A stretch of 64,000 bases of DNA, taken from the NCBI RefSeq assembly GCF_017569205.1, contig NZ_CP071870.1, forward strand, positions 2,728,001 to 2,792,000, in the 5' to 3' direction. Below are positions 1-10,594 of the stretch, piece by piece (the stretch's first letter is position 1; the number at the start of each line of letters is the position of its first letter). The notes under the pieces were generated by a model. It ran no database searches. It saw only the letters and a program-made list of their open reading frames with translations, and had not been told where the DNA came from. This stretch comes from Propioniciclava sp. MC1595. GTDB taxonomy: Bacteria; Actinomycetota; Actinomycetes; Propionibacteriales; Propionibacteriaceae. Both the position numbers and the translations under genes were made by a program.

Positions 1-465
1 GAGCACGCCTACGCCGCCCGGTCGGTGGCCGAGCGGTTGGCGTCCTTGGGCGAGGTGGCGACGCGCGACCCGCAGGTGAAGCGCCTGCCGCGCATCATGC
101 ACCTGGCCACCGACATCGCCGGCACCCTGCGCGAGGCCCACTCGGCCCTTGAGGTCGCCGGGGTCGTGCACCCCAGCGCAGCGGTCTGCGGCACCCCGAC
201 CGACGTGGCGTTCGGCGTCATCGCCGAGCTCGAGGGCTTCGACCGCGGCCGCTACGCCGGCCCGGTCGGCTGGGTGGACGCCGCGGGCGACGGCGAGTTC
301 GTCATCGCCCTGCGCTGCGGCCAGCTGGACGAGGAGGGCACGACCATCCGCCTGTTCGCGGGTGGCGGGATCGTGGCCGGGTCGGTGCCCAACGACGAGC
401 TCGCCGAGACCGCGCGCAAGTTCCTGCCCATGTACGAGGCCCTCTCCCCCGTGGACCGGCCGTGA
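1..465 (+). CDS. Isochorismate synthase, C-terminal part (5' end outside window)
   Basis: This is the carboxy-terminal 154 residues of a chorismate-binding enzyme, open from the first base. It would convert chorismate to isochorismate, the first step of menaquinone synthesis. The visible part has the family's final active-site strands: a VHPSAAVCGTP segment, a GPVGWVDA segment that follows an RGRYAG turn, and a glycine-rich AGGGIVAGS loop close to the C-terminus. The stop overlaps the menC start (GTGA), so the two are translationally coupled, and menD follows. That context favours the menaquinone enzyme (MenF type) over a siderophore EntC paralogue. The N-terminal half is not visible, so full length and start cannot be judged. 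Confidence 0.9.
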   Translation, partial: EHAYAARSVAERLASLGEVATRDPQVKRLPRIMHLATDIAGTLREAHSALEVAGVVHPSAAVCGTPTDVAFGVIAELEGFDRGRYAGPVGWVDAAGDGEFVIALRCGQLDEEGTTIRLFAGGGIVAGSVPNDELAETARKFLPMYEALSPVDRP

Positions 466-1412
466 TCCTCACCTGGTCCTCGCCGCTGGCCGACCGCTTC
501 CGCAACCTGGACGTGCGCGACGGCGTCCTGCTGCGTGGTCCGGCCGGGTGGGCCGAGTTCTCCCCCTTCTGGGACTACGACGACGCCGAGTGCGTGCCCT
601 GGCTGCGCGCCGCGGTCGAGGCAGCCACGCTGTCCTTCCCGGACGCCGTGCGCACCTCCGTGCCCGTCAACGCCACCGTGCCCGCCGTGGGACCCGAACG
701 TGCCGCCGAGATCGTGCGGGCGTCCGGCTGCGCGACCGTGAAGGTGAAGGTCGCGCAGGCCGGCCAGTCGCTGGCCGACGACCTCGACCGGGTCGCCGCC
801 GTGCGGGACGCCCTCGGCCCGGCCGGGGCGATCCGCGTGGACGCCAACGCGGCCTGGTCGGTCGACGAGGCCGTCGCCGCGCTCCCCCGGATCGACCGCG
901 CGGCCGGTGGGTTGCAGTACGCCGAACAGCCCTGCGCGGCCGTCGACGACCTGGCCCGCGTGCGCCGGGCGGTGGCGGTGCCGATCGCGGCCGACGAGTC
1001 GATCCGCCGCGCCTCCGATCCCCACGCCGTCGTGCGCGCCGAGGCTGCCGACGTGATCGTGGTGAAGGTGCAGCCGCTCGGCGGGGTGCGGGCCTGCCTG
1101 GCCCTCGCCGAGGAGCTCGGCCTGCCCGTCACCGTGTCCTCGGCCCTGGAGTCCTCGGTCGGGGTCGCCGCCGGGGTCGCCCTCGCCGCGGCCCTGCCCC
1201 GCACCAACGCCGCCGGGTTGGCCACCGTCGCGATGCTGCGCGCCGACGTGGCCGCCACCCCGTTGCTCCCCGTGGACGGTGAGCTCCCCGTGGGGCGGGT
1301 GGTCCCGGACGCCATCACCCCCGCCGCCCCCGACCTCGACCGCGCCTGGCGCGACCGCCTCGACCGGGTGGCCGCCTTGGCCGGCATCGACCTGCAGGAG
1401 GTCCTGGCATGA
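462..1412 (+). CDS. menC: o-Succinylbenzoate synthase
   Basis: This 316-residue enolase-superfamily enzyme dehydrates SHCHC to o-succinylbenzoate in menaquinone biosynthesis. The expected catalytic set is visible in order: a KVK motif near residue 93, the metal ligands in DANAAW, AEQPC and ADESI, and the second catalytic lysine in VVKVQPLGG. The GTG start at 462 is fixed by overlap with the upstream stop, and the stop overlaps the menD ATG by 4 bp. Length is normal for the short actinobacterial MenC. The tight overlaps on both sides imply a single transcript with the isochorismate synthase and menD. Confidence 0.93.
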   Translation: MILTWSSPLADRFRNLDVRDGVLLRGPAGWAEFSPFWDYDDAECVPWLRAAVEAATLSFPDAVRTSVPVNATVPAVGPERAAEIVRASGCATVKVKVAQAGQSLADDLDRVAAVRDALGPAGAIRVDANAAWSVDEAVAALPRIDRAAGGLQYAEQPCAAVDDLARVRRAVAVPIAADESIRRASDPHAVVRAEAADVIVVKVQPLGGVRACLALAEELGLPVTVSSALESSVGVAAGVALAAALPRTNAAGLATVAMLRADVAATPLLPVDGELPVGRVVPDAITPAAPDLDRAWRDRLDRVAALAGIDLQEVLA

Positions 1413-3010
1413 GCTCCACCGCGATGGCCCGCGCGCTGGTCACCCAGCTGGCCGCCCACGGGGTCCGCGACGTCGTCGTGGCGCCGGGGTCGCGCTCGGC
1501 GCCGCTGGCCTACGCCCTGGCCGACGCCGAGGCGGCGGGCTGGCTGCGCACGCACGTGCGCATCGACGAGCGGACCGCCGGCTTCTTCGCCCTCGGCCTC
1601 GCCCGCGCGTGGGCGCTACGGGGCGAGCCCCGGGTCGTCGCGGTCGTGACCACGTCCGGCACCGCGGTGGCGAACCTGCACCCGGCCGTGCTCGAGGCGT
1701 CCCACGCGGGGCTGCCCCTGGTGGTCATCACCGCCGACCGGCCGCACGAGTGGCACCGCACGGGCGCCAACCAGACGACGGTCCAGACGGGCATCTACGC
1801 CGACGCCCCCCGCGCGGTCGCCGAGCTGCCCGCCCGCGCCAACCCGGCGGCCGCCCGCGGGCACGTCGCCCGGCTGGTGGCCGCGGCGCTGGGCACGCTG
1901 ACCACCGACCCGGGTCCGGTCCACCTCAACGTGTCGTTCGCCGAGCCCCTGGTCCCCGACGGCCCGTGGACGCCGGGCGACCTCCCCGCCCCCCTGCGGG
2001 TCACCCCCCGATCGGGAGGCGGCGGAGCGCCGACAGCCCGTGTTCCGGCCGTCGACAGCCTGCCTTCCGGCGGCCCGGGCGCCGACCGCCTACCCTCCGG
2101 ACGCCGCACCCTCGCCGTCGCCGGTGACGGGGCAGGACCGAACGCCGCCCGCCTGGCCGCCGACGCCGACTGGCCGCTGCTGGCCGAGCCCTCCTCGGGC
2201 GCCCGCACCGAGGGCGCCATCGTGCACTACCTGCGCCTGCTCGCCGACGGCCTGGCCGACGACGTCGAGCGGGTGGTCGTCTTCGGGCACCCCACGCTGA
2301 GCCGGCCGATCTCGCGGCTGCTGGGGCGCGCCGAGGTCGAGGTGGTCGTGGTCTCCCCCACCGCCCGCTGGACCGACGTCGCCGGCGCCGCCACCCTCGT
2401 CACCGGGGCGATCGCGGTCGAGCCGCCCACGGCGTCCGACACCGCGTGGCTCCAGCGCTGGCGGGACGCCGACGCCGCGGTCACCCTCGCCCCGACCCCG
2501 ATGCAACGCGCCGCGCTGGCCCTGTGGGACACCGAGGACTGGCTCCTGCTGGGCTCGTCGAACACCGTGCGGGCGTTCGACACCATCGTGCCGGGAGCCC
2601 CGCGCGGCGCGAAGGTGGTCGCCAACCGCGGCCTGGCCGGCATCGACGGGCTGGTCTCGACCGCGCACGGCCTGGCCACCGGGCTGGGCGAGCCGGTCCG
2701 CGTCGTGCTGGGCGACCTGAGCTTCGCCCACGACGTCGGCGGCCTGGCCCGCGGAGACCATGAGCCCGAGGTCGACCTCCAGGTGGTCGTGCTCAACGAC
2801 CACGGCGGCGGCATCTTCGGCTCGCTCGAGCACGCCGCCGCCGGGCCCGCCATGTTCGCGCGCTACTTCAGCACGCCGCAGGTGCTCGACGTGGTGGCCG
2901 CGGTGCAGGGGGTCGGCGCCACGGCGTCGCGGGTCGGCGTGGACGACCTGCCGCACGCGCTCGCGGCCCCCATCCGCGGGCGCAGCGGGCTGGACGTCGA
3001 CCTGGCGTGA
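1409..3010 (+). CDS. menD: 2-Succinyl-5-enolpyruvyl-6-hydroxy-3-cyclohexene-1-carboxylate synthase
   Basis: MenD is a thiamine-diphosphate enzyme that joins isochorismate and 2-oxoglutarate in the menaquinone pathway. The protein has 533 residues. The N-terminal PYR domain carries APGSRSAPLAYAL, typical of MenD, and the C-terminal PP domain carries GDLSFAHD followed by NDHGGGIF, the TPP/Mg site. A low-complexity, proline- and glycine-rich stretch around residues 195-235 lies between the domains and looks like a lineage-specific linker. The ATG overlaps the menC stop. The gene ends convergently against leuS with about 125 bp between them. Confidence 0.95.
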   Translation: MSSTAMARALVTQLAAHGVRDVVVAPGSRSAPLAYALADAEAAGWLRTHVRIDERTAGFFALGLARAWALRGEPRVVAVVTTSGTAVANLHPAVLEASHAGLPLVVITADRPHEWHRTGANQTTVQTGIYADAPRAVAELPARANPAAARGHVARLVAAALGTLTTDPGPVHLNVSFAEPLVPDGPWTPGDLPAPLRVTPRSGGGGAPTARVPAVDSLPSGGPGADRLPSGRRTLAVAGDGAGPNAARLAADADWPLLAEPSSGARTEGAIVHYLRLLADGLADDVERVVVFGHPTLSRPISRLLGRAEVEVVVVSPTARWTDVAGAATLVTGAIAVEPPTASDTAWLQRWRDADAAVTLAPTPMQRAALALWDTEDWLLLGSSNTVRAFDTIVPGAPRGAKVVANRGLAGIDGLVSTAHGLATGLGEPVRVVLGDLSFAHDVGGLARGDHEPEVDLQVVVLNDHGGGIFGSLEHAAAGPAMFARYFSTPQVLDVVAAVQGVGATASRVGVDDLPHALAAPIRGRSGLDVDLA

Positions 3011-3137
3011 GCCAGGCCACGCGGGTCAGCCCTCGTGGATGCCGTCTCCGGGGCGCAGGGCCTCCCCACAATCGGCCAGGGTCTGCCACCCACCCTAGTC
3101 AGCAACCGGTCCGCGCGAACCCTCCCGAGGGGTGAGG

Positions 3138-6077
3138 TCAGCCCGCGACGATGTTCACCAGGTTCGGCGCGCGGACGATCACCTTGCGCACCGTCTTGCC
3201 CTCCAGCAGCGCCTTGATGCGGTCCGAACCCAGGGCCAGCGCCTCCAGGTCGGCGTCGCTGATGTCGGCGGGAACCTCGAGGCGGTCACGCACCTTGCCC
3301 TGCACCTGCACGACGCAGGTGACGGTCGCCTGCACCAGCAGGGACTCGTCGGCCACCGGGAACGCCTCGAACGCCAGCGAACCCTCGTGGCCCAGGCGGC
3401 CCCACAGCTCCTCGGCGATGTGCGGCGCGACCGGTGCGGTCATCAGCACGACGGCCTCGGCGGCCTCGCGCGGCACGGCGTCCAGGCGCGTCAGGGTGTT
3501 GGTCAGCGCGATCAGCTTCGAAACCGCGGTGTTGAAGCGCAGGTGCTCGTAGTCGTCACGCACGCCCTCGACCGTCTGGGCGATCGCGGTGGCGACCTCG
3601 GCCGAGACCGGCTCGTCGACCACGGTCACCTCGCCGGTCGATTCCGAGACGACCAGGCGCCACAGCCGCTGCAGGAACCGCTGCGAGCCGACGGCCGCGC
3701 GGGTCTCCCACGGACGCGACACGTCCAGCGGACCCATCGACATCTCGTACACCCGGAACGTGTCCGCCCCGAACGCCGCGTACATCTCGTCGGGCGTGGT
3801 CACGTTCTTCAGCGACTTGCCCATCTTCCCGTACTCGCGGGTGACCGGCTGGCCCTTCCACTCGTAGCGGACCTCGCCCGAGCCGTCGGACGCCGGCACC
3901 TCGACCACCTCGGCCGCCGGCACCGGCTGGCCCCGGTCGTCGCGGAACGCGTACGCCTGGATGTAGCCCTGGTTGAACAGGCGGCGGAACGGCTCGGAGG
4001 AGCTGACGTGGCCCAGGTCGAACAGCACCTTGTGCCAGAAGCGGGCGTACAGCAGGTGCAGCACCGCGTGCTCCACGCCGCCGACGTACAGGTCGACGCC
4101 ACCCGGGTCGGGCACGCCCGCCGGCAGCGACGCCGGACGCCCGAGCACCGGCTCGGCGCGCGGGCCCATCCAGTAGGCCTCGACCTCGGGGTCGACGAAC
4201 GCCTCGTCGTTGGTCGGGTCGAGGTAGCGCAGCTCGTACCAGCACGAGCCGGCCCACTGCGGCATGACGTTCAGCTCGCGCCGGTACGTCCGGACGCCGT
4301 CGCCCAGGTCGAGCTCGACGGTCGCCCACTCGGTGGCCTTGGCCAGCGGCGGGACCGGGTCGGAGGTGTTGTCGTTCGGGTCGAGCTTCACCGGGGAGTA
4401 GTCGCTCACCTCGGGCAGCTCGATCGGCAGCATCGACTCGGGCAACGCGATCGGCAGGCCGGTCTCGTCGTACACGATCGGGAACGGCTCGCCCCAGTAG
4501 CGCTGCCGGCTGAACAGCCAGTCGCGCAGCTTGTAGGTGATGGCGCCCTTGCCGATGCCCTGCTCCTCGAGCCAGGCGATCATGCGCGCCTTGGCGTCGG
4601 CGACGCCCAGGCCGTCCAGCGACACCGAGTCGTTGGCCGAGTTCATGGCCGGGCCGTCGCCGGTGAAGGCGGTGTCCATGTCGTGGTCGGCCGGCGGCTG
4701 CACCGTGCGCACGATGTCGATGTCGAAGCGCTCGGCGAAGGCCCAGTCGCGCTCGTCCTGCGCGGGGACGGCCATGATCGCGCCCGTCCCGTAGCCCATC
4801 AGCACGTAGTCGGCGATGAACACCGGGATCGGCTGCCCGTTGACCGGGTTGGTCGCGAAGGTGCCGGTGAACACACCGGTCTTCTCCTTGCCCTCCTCGG
4901 CCTGGCGCTCGACGTCGGTCTTGCGCGACGCGGCCTCGCGGTAGGACGCCACGGCCTCGGCCGGGGTCACGAACCCGCCCGTCCAGGCCTCGCGGGTGCC
5001 CGCGGGCCACGCGTCCGGGACGAACGAGTCGACCAGGTCGTGCTCGGGCGCCAGGACCATGAAGGTCGCGCCGAACAGGGTGTCGGGGCGGGTCGTGAAC
5101 ACCTCGATGCCCACCTCGCCGCCGGCGACGGTCGTGGCCGGGAACACCACCGAAGCGCCCGAGGAGCGGCCGATCCAGTTGCGCTGCATCAGCTTGACCG
5201 GCTCGGGCCAGTCCAGGCGCACCAGGTCGTCGGTCAGCCGGTCTGCGTAGGAGGTGATCCGCATCATCCACTGGCGCATGCGGCGCTTGAACACCGGGAA
5301 GTTGCCGATGTCGGAGCGGCCGTCGGCCGTGACCTCCTCGTTGGCCAGCACGGTGCCCAGGCCGGGGCACCAGTTGACCGGCGCCTCGGACAGGTAGGCC
5401 AGCCGGTGGTCGTCGACCAGCCTGCGCTGCTCGACCGCATCGAGGTCGGCCCAGGCCCGGCCGCCGGGCACGGCGCGGCGTCCGGACTCGAACTCGGTCA
5501 CCAGCTCGCTGATCGGGCGGGCGCGGCCGGTGCCGATGCCGTCGCGGGCGGGGGCGTCCGGGTCGTACCAGCTGTTGAAGACCTGCAGGAAGATCCACTG
5601 CGTCCAGCGGTAGAACTCGACGTCGGTGGTCGCGACCGAGCGACGGTCGTCGTGGGCCAGGCCCAGGCGGCGCAGCTGGGCGCGGTACGTGGCGATGTTG
5701 GCCTCGGTGGTCACGCGCGGGTGCTGGCCGGTCTGTACCGCGTACTGCTCGGCGGGCAGGCCGAACGCGTCGTAGCCCAGCGCGTGCAGGACGTTCTTGC
5801 CCGTCATCCGCTGGTAGCGGCTGAAGACGTCGGTGGCGATGTAGCCCAGCGGGTGGCCGACGTGCAGCCCCGCGCCCGACGGGTAGGGGAACATGTCGAG
5901 CACGAAGAGCTTCTCGCGGTCCCCGGACGCCGCGGCCTCGGCCAGTGGGCCGGCCGGGTTCGGGGCACGGAAGGTCTGCTCGGACTCCCAGCGGTCCTGC
6001 CAGCGCTGCTCGATGTCAGCAGCCATGGCGGCGGTGTACCGGAAGGGCGTCTCGTTGTTCTCGTTCGTCTCGACCAC
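3138..6077 (-). CDS. leuS: Leucyl-tRNA synthetase
   Basis: This class I aminoacyl-tRNA synthetase has about 979 residues and charges tRNA-Leu. The HIGH-type signature appears as HVGH in the [15 protein letters not shown] region, the editing (CP1) domain has the [11 protein letters not shown] motif, and the KMSKS loop reads KMGKS. The frame stays open well upstream on this strand, but that extension lies over the divergent PfpI gene and has no family similarity. I chose the GTG at 6077 because residues such as FRYTAA before the first ATG (6026) look like the usual N-terminus; no strong ribosome site settles the choice. The gene diverges from the neighbouring DJ-1 family gene. Confidence 0.95.
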   Translation of the reverse strand: MVETNENNETPFRYTAAMAADIEQRWQDRWESEQTFRAPNPAGPLAEAAASGDREKLFVLDMFPYPSGAGLHVGHPLGYIATDVFSRYQRMTGKNVLHALGYDAFGLPAEQYAVQTGQHPRVTTEANIATYRAQLRRLGLAHDDRRSVATTDVEFYRWTQWIFLQVFNSWYDPDAPARDGIGTGRARPISELVTEFESGRRAVPGGRAWADLDAVEQRRLVDDHRLAYLSEAPVNWCPGLGTVLANEEVTADGRSDIGNFPVFKRRMRQWMMRITSYADRLTDDLVRLDWPEPVKLMQRNWIGRSSGASVVFPATTVAGGEVGIEVFTTRPDTLFGATFMVLAPEHDLVDSFVPDAWPAGTREAWTGGFVTPAEAVASYREAASRKTDVERQAEEGKEKTGVFTGTFATNPVNGQPIPVFIADYVLMGYGTGAIMAVPAQDERDWAFAERFDIDIVRTVQPPADHDMDTAFTGDGPAMNSANDSVSLDGLGVADAKARMIAWLEEQGIGKGAITYKLRDWLFSRQRYWGEPFPIVYDETGLPIALPESMLPIELPEVSDYSPVKLDPNDNTSDPVPPLAKATEWATVELDLGDGVRTYRRELNVMPQWAGSCWYELRYLDPTNDEAFVDPEVEAYWMGPRAEPVLGRPASLPAGVPDPGGVDLYVGGVEHAVLHLLYARFWHKVLFDLGHVSSSEPFRRLFNQGYIQAYAFRDDRGQPVPAAEVVEVPASDGSGEVRYEWKGQPVTREYGKMGKSLKNVTTPDEMYAAFGADTFRVYEMSMGPLDVSRPWETRAAVGSQRFLQRLWRLVVSESTGEVTVVDEPVSAEVATAIAQTVEGVRDDYEHLRFNTAVSKLIALTNTLTRLDAVPREAAEAVVLMTAPVAPHIAEELWGRLGHEGSLAFEAFPVADESLLVQATVTCVVQVQGKVRDRLEVPADISDADLEALALGSDRIKALLEGKTVRKVIVRAPNLVNIVAG

Positions 6078-6284
6078 GGGCCAACTCTGCCACTTCTGGA
6101 CGCCGAGTCCGAACCGTGGCCACCCACACCCCCGGTCGTTGCCGTCTGGCACCCGGGGGGACCCGGGACGCGCCGAGGGCTTGGGTTCTGGACGCCGAGG
6201 GCTCCCCTCACCGCTGCGACAAGGCCTTTCGCCGGCACCGCCCCCGTGGCAGAGTGGTCCCGACCGACCACGAGGAGGGCCACC

Positions 6285-7004
6285 ATGGGCCGCACGAAGC
6301 ATCCCGCCCGCGTCCTGATCATCGCCACGAACACGCCGGCGTACGAGCTCGCCGGCTACCGCACGGGCCTCTGGCTGGGAGAGCTCACCCACTTCTACGA
6401 CGTGCTCGCCGACGCCGGCCACGACCTCACGATCGCCAGCGTCTCCGGCGGGCTGGTACCCCTCGACCCCGAGAGTCTGGCCGCTCCGGTCCTGAAGCTC
6501 GGCCGCACCGACAAGCGCTACGAGGACCCGGCCTTCATGGGCCTGCTGGAGGACACGCCCAGCGTCGAGGACGTCGCCGAGGAGCCGTGGGACGTCGTCT
6601 ACCTGGCCGGTGGCCACGGCACGATGTTCGACTTCCCCCACCAGCCCGCCCTGGGTGGGCTGCTCGCCCGCACCCTGGAGGACGGCGGCATCGTCGCAGC
6701 CGTGTGCCACGGGCCGGCCGCCTTCGTCGGGGCGACGCTGTCCGACGGCTCGCCGTTGCTGGAGGGCTGCCGCGTGACGGGGTTCTCGTGGGCCGAGGAG
6801 AAGCTGGCCGGGCGCGACAAGGTGGTGCCGTTCCGGCTGGACAAGGCGCTGAAGGACGAGGGCGCCACCTACACCAAGGCGCTGTTGCCCATGACCGAGA
6901 AGGTCGTCGAGGACGGCCGCCTCGTCACCGGGCAGAACCCGATGAGCGCCGCCGGCGTCGCCAAGGCGGTGGTGAAGCTCCTCAAGAAGCAGCACCGCCA
7001 CTGA
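6285..7004 (+). CDS. DJ-1/PfpI family protein (type 1 glutamine amidotransferase-like)
   Basis: This 239-residue protein has the DJ-1/PfpI fold. The nucleophile-elbow cysteine is Cys141 in AAVCHGP, preceded by the AGGHGTMFD strand. Its size and the insert after the cysteine resemble Hsp31/HchA-like and ThiJ-type members, which act as glyoxalase III, protein deglycase or chaperone; the exact activity cannot be told from sequence. A clear GAGGAGGG ribosome site lies just before the ATG at 6285. It stands alone, divergent from leuS and convergent with the thioesterase gene 15 bp downstream. Confidence 0.88.
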   Translation: MGRTKHPARVLIIATNTPAYELAGYRTGLWLGELTHFYDVLADAGHDLTIASVSGGLVPLDPESLAAPVLKLGRTDKRYEDPAFMGLLEDTPSVEDVAEEPWDVVYLAGGHGTMFDFPHQPALGGLLARTLEDGGIVAAVCHGPAAFVGATLSDGSPLLEGCRVTGFSWAEEKLAGRDKVVPFRLDKALKDEGATYTKALLPMTEKVVEDGRLVTGQNPMSAAGVAKAVVKLLKKQHRH

Positions 7005-7019
7005 GGCGGCACGCCGGGG

Positions 7020-7565
7020 TCAGGCGGCCCCGGCCGCGTCGAAGGTGGTCGTGTCGATCTTGGTCGAGGCCGTCCAGTCGTGCAGCCAGTCCGGCACGTC
7101 GAGGTGGCCGGGGAACTCGCCCACCAGTTCCTCGAGCTCGTCGTGCTCGACCGAGCCGCCGGTCTTCTTGAGGAACCGGCTGCGGATGATCGCGTGCGCG
7201 TAGACCGTCTCGCCGACGCAGAACGTCTGCTCCACGTAGCCCCACTTGTCGTCGAACCCGAGCACGCGGGTGTACAGGTCGAAGCGCTGGCCCAGGCGCA
7301 GCGACTTGCGGTAGGTGATCGTCTGCCCGGCCACCACCGGGAACCAGCCCCGCGCCGACAGCTTCGCCCACATGCCCGAGCGCACCATGAGGTCCATGCG
7401 CCCGAGGTCCATGAGCGTCAGGTACTTGCCGTTGTTCATGTGCAGGAGCAGGTCGAGGTCGGTGGGCACCACGCGGAACGGGGTGCGCGCGGTGTGCCAG
7501 ATGCTCAGCCGCCGGGCGCGCAGCCATCGCAGCCGCAGCAGGAGCATCCGCCAGTACAGGTTCAT
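7020..7565 (-). CDS. Hot-dog fold acyl-CoA thioesterase-like protein
   Basis: This 181-residue protein is of the 4-hydroxybenzoyl-CoA thioesterase / THEM6 type. It has the HMNNGKYL segment near residue 42, where the family places the active-site asparagine and tyrosine, followed by the hot-dog strands ITYRKSLRLGQ and YVEQTF. The first roughly 25 residues are basic and aromatic (WRMLLLRLRWLRARRL) and may associate with membrane. The ATG at 7565 is chosen because upstream residues look non-coding. It ends convergently with the PfpI gene and starts about 20 bp after the phosphoketolase stop on the same strand, so the two may share a transcript. The substrate is unknown. Confidence 0.82.
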   Translation of the reverse strand: MNLYWRMLLLRLRWLRARRLSIWHTARTPFRVVPTDLDLLLHMNNGKYLTLMDLGRMDLMVRSGMWAKLSARGWFPVVAGQTITYRKSLRLGQRFDLYTRVLGFDDKWGYVEQTFCVGETVYAHAIIRSRFLKKTGGSVEHDELEELVGEFPGHLDVPDWLHDWTASTKIDTTTFDAAGAA

Positions 7566-7584
7566 GCCGCCAAGACTAAGGGCC

Positions 7585-10080
7585 CTACTCGTTGTCCCCG
7601 CCCGTGGACCCGCCGCCGGCGACCCGGCCAACCGCGTCGCCGGCGTCCGGCCACACCCAGTCGGCGATCTCGGGCAGGTCGGTGCCCCATTCCTCGGCGT
7701 ACGCCGTGGCGGCCCGGCGACGGTCCACCATCTCCTGGCGCAGCCCGGCGTGCCGGGCGCCCAGTCCCGGGACCCGGTCGATGACGTCCAGCACGAGGTG
7801 GAACCGGTCGATGTCGTTCAGCATGCACATGACGAACGGCGTGGTCGTGGAGCCCTTCTCCTTGAACCCGCGCACGTGCAGGTTGTCGTGGTTGGTGCGG
7901 CGGTAGGTGAGGCGGTGCACCAGCCACGGGTAGCCGTGGAAGTTGAAGATGATCGGCTTGTCCGTGGTGAAGATCGTGTCGAAGTCGCGGTGGGACAGGC
8001 CGTGTGGGTGCTCCCGCTCGTCCTGCAGCCGCATCAGGTCCACCACGTTGACGAACCGCACCCTGAGCTCCGGGACGTGCCGGCGCAGCAGGTCCGCGGC
8101 GGCGAGGGCCTCCAGCGTGGGGACGTCGCCGGCGCAGGCCAGCACCACATCGGGGTCCTCCCCCGGGGTCTCGCTGCCGGCCCAGTCCCAGATGCCGAGC
8201 CCGCGGGCGCAGTGGGCGATGGCGTCCTCCATGCCGAGGAACACCGGCTCGGGCTGCTTGCCCGCCACGACCACGTTGACGTAGTCGGTGCTGCGCAGGC
8301 AATGGTCGAAGGTGCTGAGCAGCGTGTTGACGTCCGGCGGCAGGTAGATGCGGGTCACCTCGGGCGACTTGTTGAGCACCACGTCCAGGAAGCCGGGGTC
8401 CTGGTGGCTGAAGCCGTTGTGGTCCTGCCGCCACACGTGCGAGCTGAGCAGGTAGTTCAACGACGCGATCGGACGCCGCCACCCGATGTCGGAGCAGGAC
8501 TCCAGCCACTTGGCGTGCTGGTTGAACATCGAGTCGACGATGTGGATGAACGCCTCGTAGCTGCTCATCAGCCCGTGCCGCCCGGTCAGCAGGTAGCCCT
8601 CCAGCCAGCCCTGGCACTGGTGCTCGCTCAGCACCTCCACGACCTGCCCCACCTCGTCGAGGTGCGCCTCGTCGTCGGGCTCCGTGCCCGCCAGCCACTG
8701 CTTGTCGGTGACCTCGTAGACGCTCTGCAGGCGGTTGGACGCCGTTTCGTCCGGTCCGAAGATGCGGAAGTTGCGGGGGTTCGCCCGCGCGACGTCGCGG
8801 AGGAAGGCCCCCAACACCTTCGTGGACTCCACCAGCGGCCCACCGTGGCCGTCGGCGTCCGGTTCGACCGCGTGGTCGCGGAAGTCGGGCATCTGCAGCT
8901 CCTTGAGCAGCAACCCGCCGTTGGCGACCGGGTTCGCGCTCATCCGCAGCTCGCCGGCAGGGCGCAGCGCGTCGAACTCGCGGCGGAAGCCGCCCCGCTC
9001 GTCGAAGAGCTCGTCGGGTGCGTAGGACTGCAGCCAGTCCTGCAGCAGCTGCAGGTGCTCGTCGGTGTCGCGGGCGCTCGCCAGCGGCACCTGGTGGCTG
9101 CGCCAGTTGCCCTCGGTCTTCTTCCCGTCCACGGACGCCGGGCCGGTCCAGCCCTTCGGCGTGCGGAACACGATCATGGGGAAGCGCGGGCGCTCGACGT
9201 CGCTGGGGTCGACCTCCGCGGTGGCCTGCTTGATGTCGACGATGAGGTCGAGTGCCTCGTCCAGGACCGCGGCGAACCGCTTGTGGACCTCCAAGTGGTC
9301 CTCGTCCGCCTCCGCCGCGAAGAACAGCGGCTGGTGGCCGTAACCGCGCATGAGGTCGGCGAGTTCCTCCTCGGGGATGCGGGCCAGCACGGTCGGGTTG
9401 GCGATCTTGAACCCGTTGAGGTGGAGGATCGGCAGGACCACGCCGTCGGTGACCGGGTTCACGAACTTGTTGCCGTGCCACGACGTGGCCAACGGGCCGG
9501 TCTCGGCCTCGCCGTCCCCGACTACGGAGAAGGTCAGCAGGTCGGGGTTGTCGAACACCGCACCGTAGCTGTGCGAGAGCGCGTAGCCCAGCTCGCCGCC
9601 CTCGTGGATCGACCCCGGCGTCTCGGGCGCCACGTGGGACGGGACCCCGCCCGGGAACGAGAACTGCTTGAACAGCCGCTGCAGGCCGGCGTCGTCGCGG
9701 CCGATGTTCGGGTACACCTCGGTGTAGGTGTGGTCGAGGTACGCGTTGGCGACGAGCCCGGGGCCGCCGTGGCCGGGGCCGGCGACGTAGATCGCGTTGA
9801 GGCCGCGCTCGACGATGGCGCGGTTGAAGTGCGCGTAGAGGAAATTCAGGCCGGGGGTGGTGCCCCAGTGGCCCAGGAGGCGACGCTTGACGTCGTCCTT
9901 GGTCAGCGGACGCCGCAGCATCGGGTTGTCCAGCAGGTAGATCTGGCCCACCGACAGGTAGTTGGCGGCCCGCCACCAGCCCTCCAAGAGCCGGGCGGTC
10001 TCGTCGCTGATCGGGTCCTGTGTGCCCTCGGGTCGGCGCTGCCACACGGTCGCTGCGGTGTTCGGGGTGGTGTTCGACAT
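7585..10080 (-). CDS. xfp: Xylulose-5-phosphate/fructose-6-phosphate phosphoketolase
   Basis: Phosphoketolase splits xylulose-5-P or fructose-6-P with phosphate to acetyl-phosphate plus a smaller sugar phosphate, using TPP. The 831-residue length is standard. Visible family landmarks are the N-terminal substrate region NFLYAHFNR and GPGHGGPG, the TPP/Mg site [11 protein letters not shown], and the central [12 protein letters not shown] motif. The ATG at 10080 has a weak GGAG ribosome site; a stronger AAAGGAGGGG lies too far upstream (about 35 bp) to serve it. It is a monocistronic or two-gene unit with the thioesterase, and no acetate kinase is visible next to it. Confidence 0.96.
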   Translation of the reverse strand: MSNTTPNTAATVWQRRPEGTQDPISDETARLLEGWWRAANYLSVGQIYLLDNPMLRRPLTKDDVKRRLLGHWGTTPGLNFLYAHFNRAIVERGLNAIYVAGPGHGGPGLVANAYLDHTYTEVYPNIGRDDAGLQRLFKQFSFPGGVPSHVAPETPGSIHEGGELGYALSHSYGAVFDNPDLLTFSVVGDGEAETGPLATSWHGNKFVNPVTDGVVLPILHLNGFKIANPTVLARIPEEELADLMRGYGHQPLFFAAEADEDHLEVHKRFAAVLDEALDLIVDIKQATAEVDPSDVERPRFPMIVFRTPKGWTGPASVDGKKTEGNWRSHQVPLASARDTDEHLQLLQDWLQSYAPDELFDERGGFRREFDALRPAGELRMSANPVANGGLLLKELQMPDFRDHAVEPDADGHGGPLVESTKVLGAFLRDVARANPRNFRIFGPDETASNRLQSVYEVTDKQWLAGTEPDDEAHLDEVGQVVEVLSEHQCQGWLEGYLLTGRHGLMSSYEAFIHIVDSMFNQHAKWLESCSDIGWRRPIASLNYLLSSHVWRQDHNGFSHQDPGFLDVVLNKSPEVTRIYLPPDVNTLLSTFDHCLRSTDYVNVVVAGKQPEPVFLGMEDAIAHCARGLGIWDWAGSETPGEDPDVVLACAGDVPTLEALAAADLLRRHVPELRVRFVNVVDLMRLQDEREHPHGLSHRDFDTIFTTDKPIIFNFHGYPWLVHRLTYRRTNHDNLHVRGFKEKGSTTTPFVMCMLNDIDRFHLVLDVIDRVPGLGARHAGLRQEMVDRRRAATAYAEEWGTDLPEIADWVWPDAGDAVGRVAGGGSTGGDNE

Positions 10081-10251
10081 GTCACTCCATCCGGACGGTT
10101 GGTCGTGCGTGCCCCTCCTTTCTACCTCGTTCGGCCGCCGTCCGCATCACCCCTGGCGTGGCGCTCAGCCCGAACGGCGCCCACCCGCGCAGGACATCGG
10201 GGTGCGTCACGGGTGCGTGAAGCGGTGAGGGACTGGTGCCGGGAATTGAGG

Positions 10252-10284
10252 AACCCCGTCCGACTTGACTAGTCAGACGGGGTT
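10252..10284. terminator. Hairpin, probably the original tRNA-Ala terminator
   Basis: A 9-bp perfect stem (AACCCCGTC with GACGGGGTT) encloses a smaller inner palindrome (TGACTAGTCA). On the minus strand it lies just after the orphan tRNA-Ala 3' end at 10293. I infer that it terminated the tRNA before island 1 was inserted between them. It could equally terminate rightward transcripts. Confidence 0.6.
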
Positions 10285-10292
10285 TCCCGCTG

Positions 10293-10335
10293 GTGGAGCT
10301 AAGGGGATTCGAACCCCTGACCTTCTCATTGCGAA
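10293..10335 (-). repeat. att site: orphan 3' end of tRNA-Ala (43-bp direct repeat, copy 1)
   Basis: These 43 bases are identical to 34846-34888, the 3' half of the intact tRNA-Ala(CGC). They cover the acceptor 3' strand, T arm and part of the anticodon arm, and the match ends abruptly at both sides. This is the classic footprint of tyrosine-integrase insertion at a tRNA 3' end. The copy here is the displaced host end and marks the outer limit of island 1. Confidence 0.93.
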
Positions 10336-10537
10336 TGGCATCAGGCGTTGCGGGAGGGCGATTCTGAGGCAGGGTGAGCGAGGCGATCCACCCTGACCTT
10401 GCATGCGTTGCGCCGCGGGGGCAACATGGGGGCAACCGTCCGGTTAGTGTTCGATTCCTTTGGCGTGCTGCTGCGACAGCAATTGGCTGACCGCATGCGG
10501 CTGTGGTGTTCGAAGAAACTGCTCTAGTCTCACGATC

Positions 10538-10594
10538 ATGAAGGACGGACTACCGTTCACCTACAGATCACTTCGGGCTGAGGATGAGGCGTGA
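10538..10594 (+). CDS. Possible 18-codon leader peptide before the STAND gene
   Basis: An ATG at 10538 opens an 18-codon frame whose TGA overlaps the GTG start of the next gene (GTGA). The peptide (MKDGLPFTYRSLRAEDEA) matches nothing I know. The exact overlap suggests translational coupling or a leader, but a frame this short can arise by chance. The alternative is that the large gene starts further downstream. Confidence 0.3.
   Translation: MKDGLPFTYRSLRAEDEA

Noticed and set aside
3132-6284. A very long plus-strand open frame running antisense through leuS into the PfpI gene
   Set aside because: Its residues mirror leuS codon bias and have no family features; only the part from 6285 is a gene.
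6078-7001. Extension of leuS upstream on the minus strand
   Set aside because: It lies antisense to the PfpI gene and lacks LeuS similarity.
10082-10435. Short protein containing NEKVRGSNPLSST
   Set aside because: This peptide is a well-known mistranslation of tRNA 3' halves; the DNA is the att copy.
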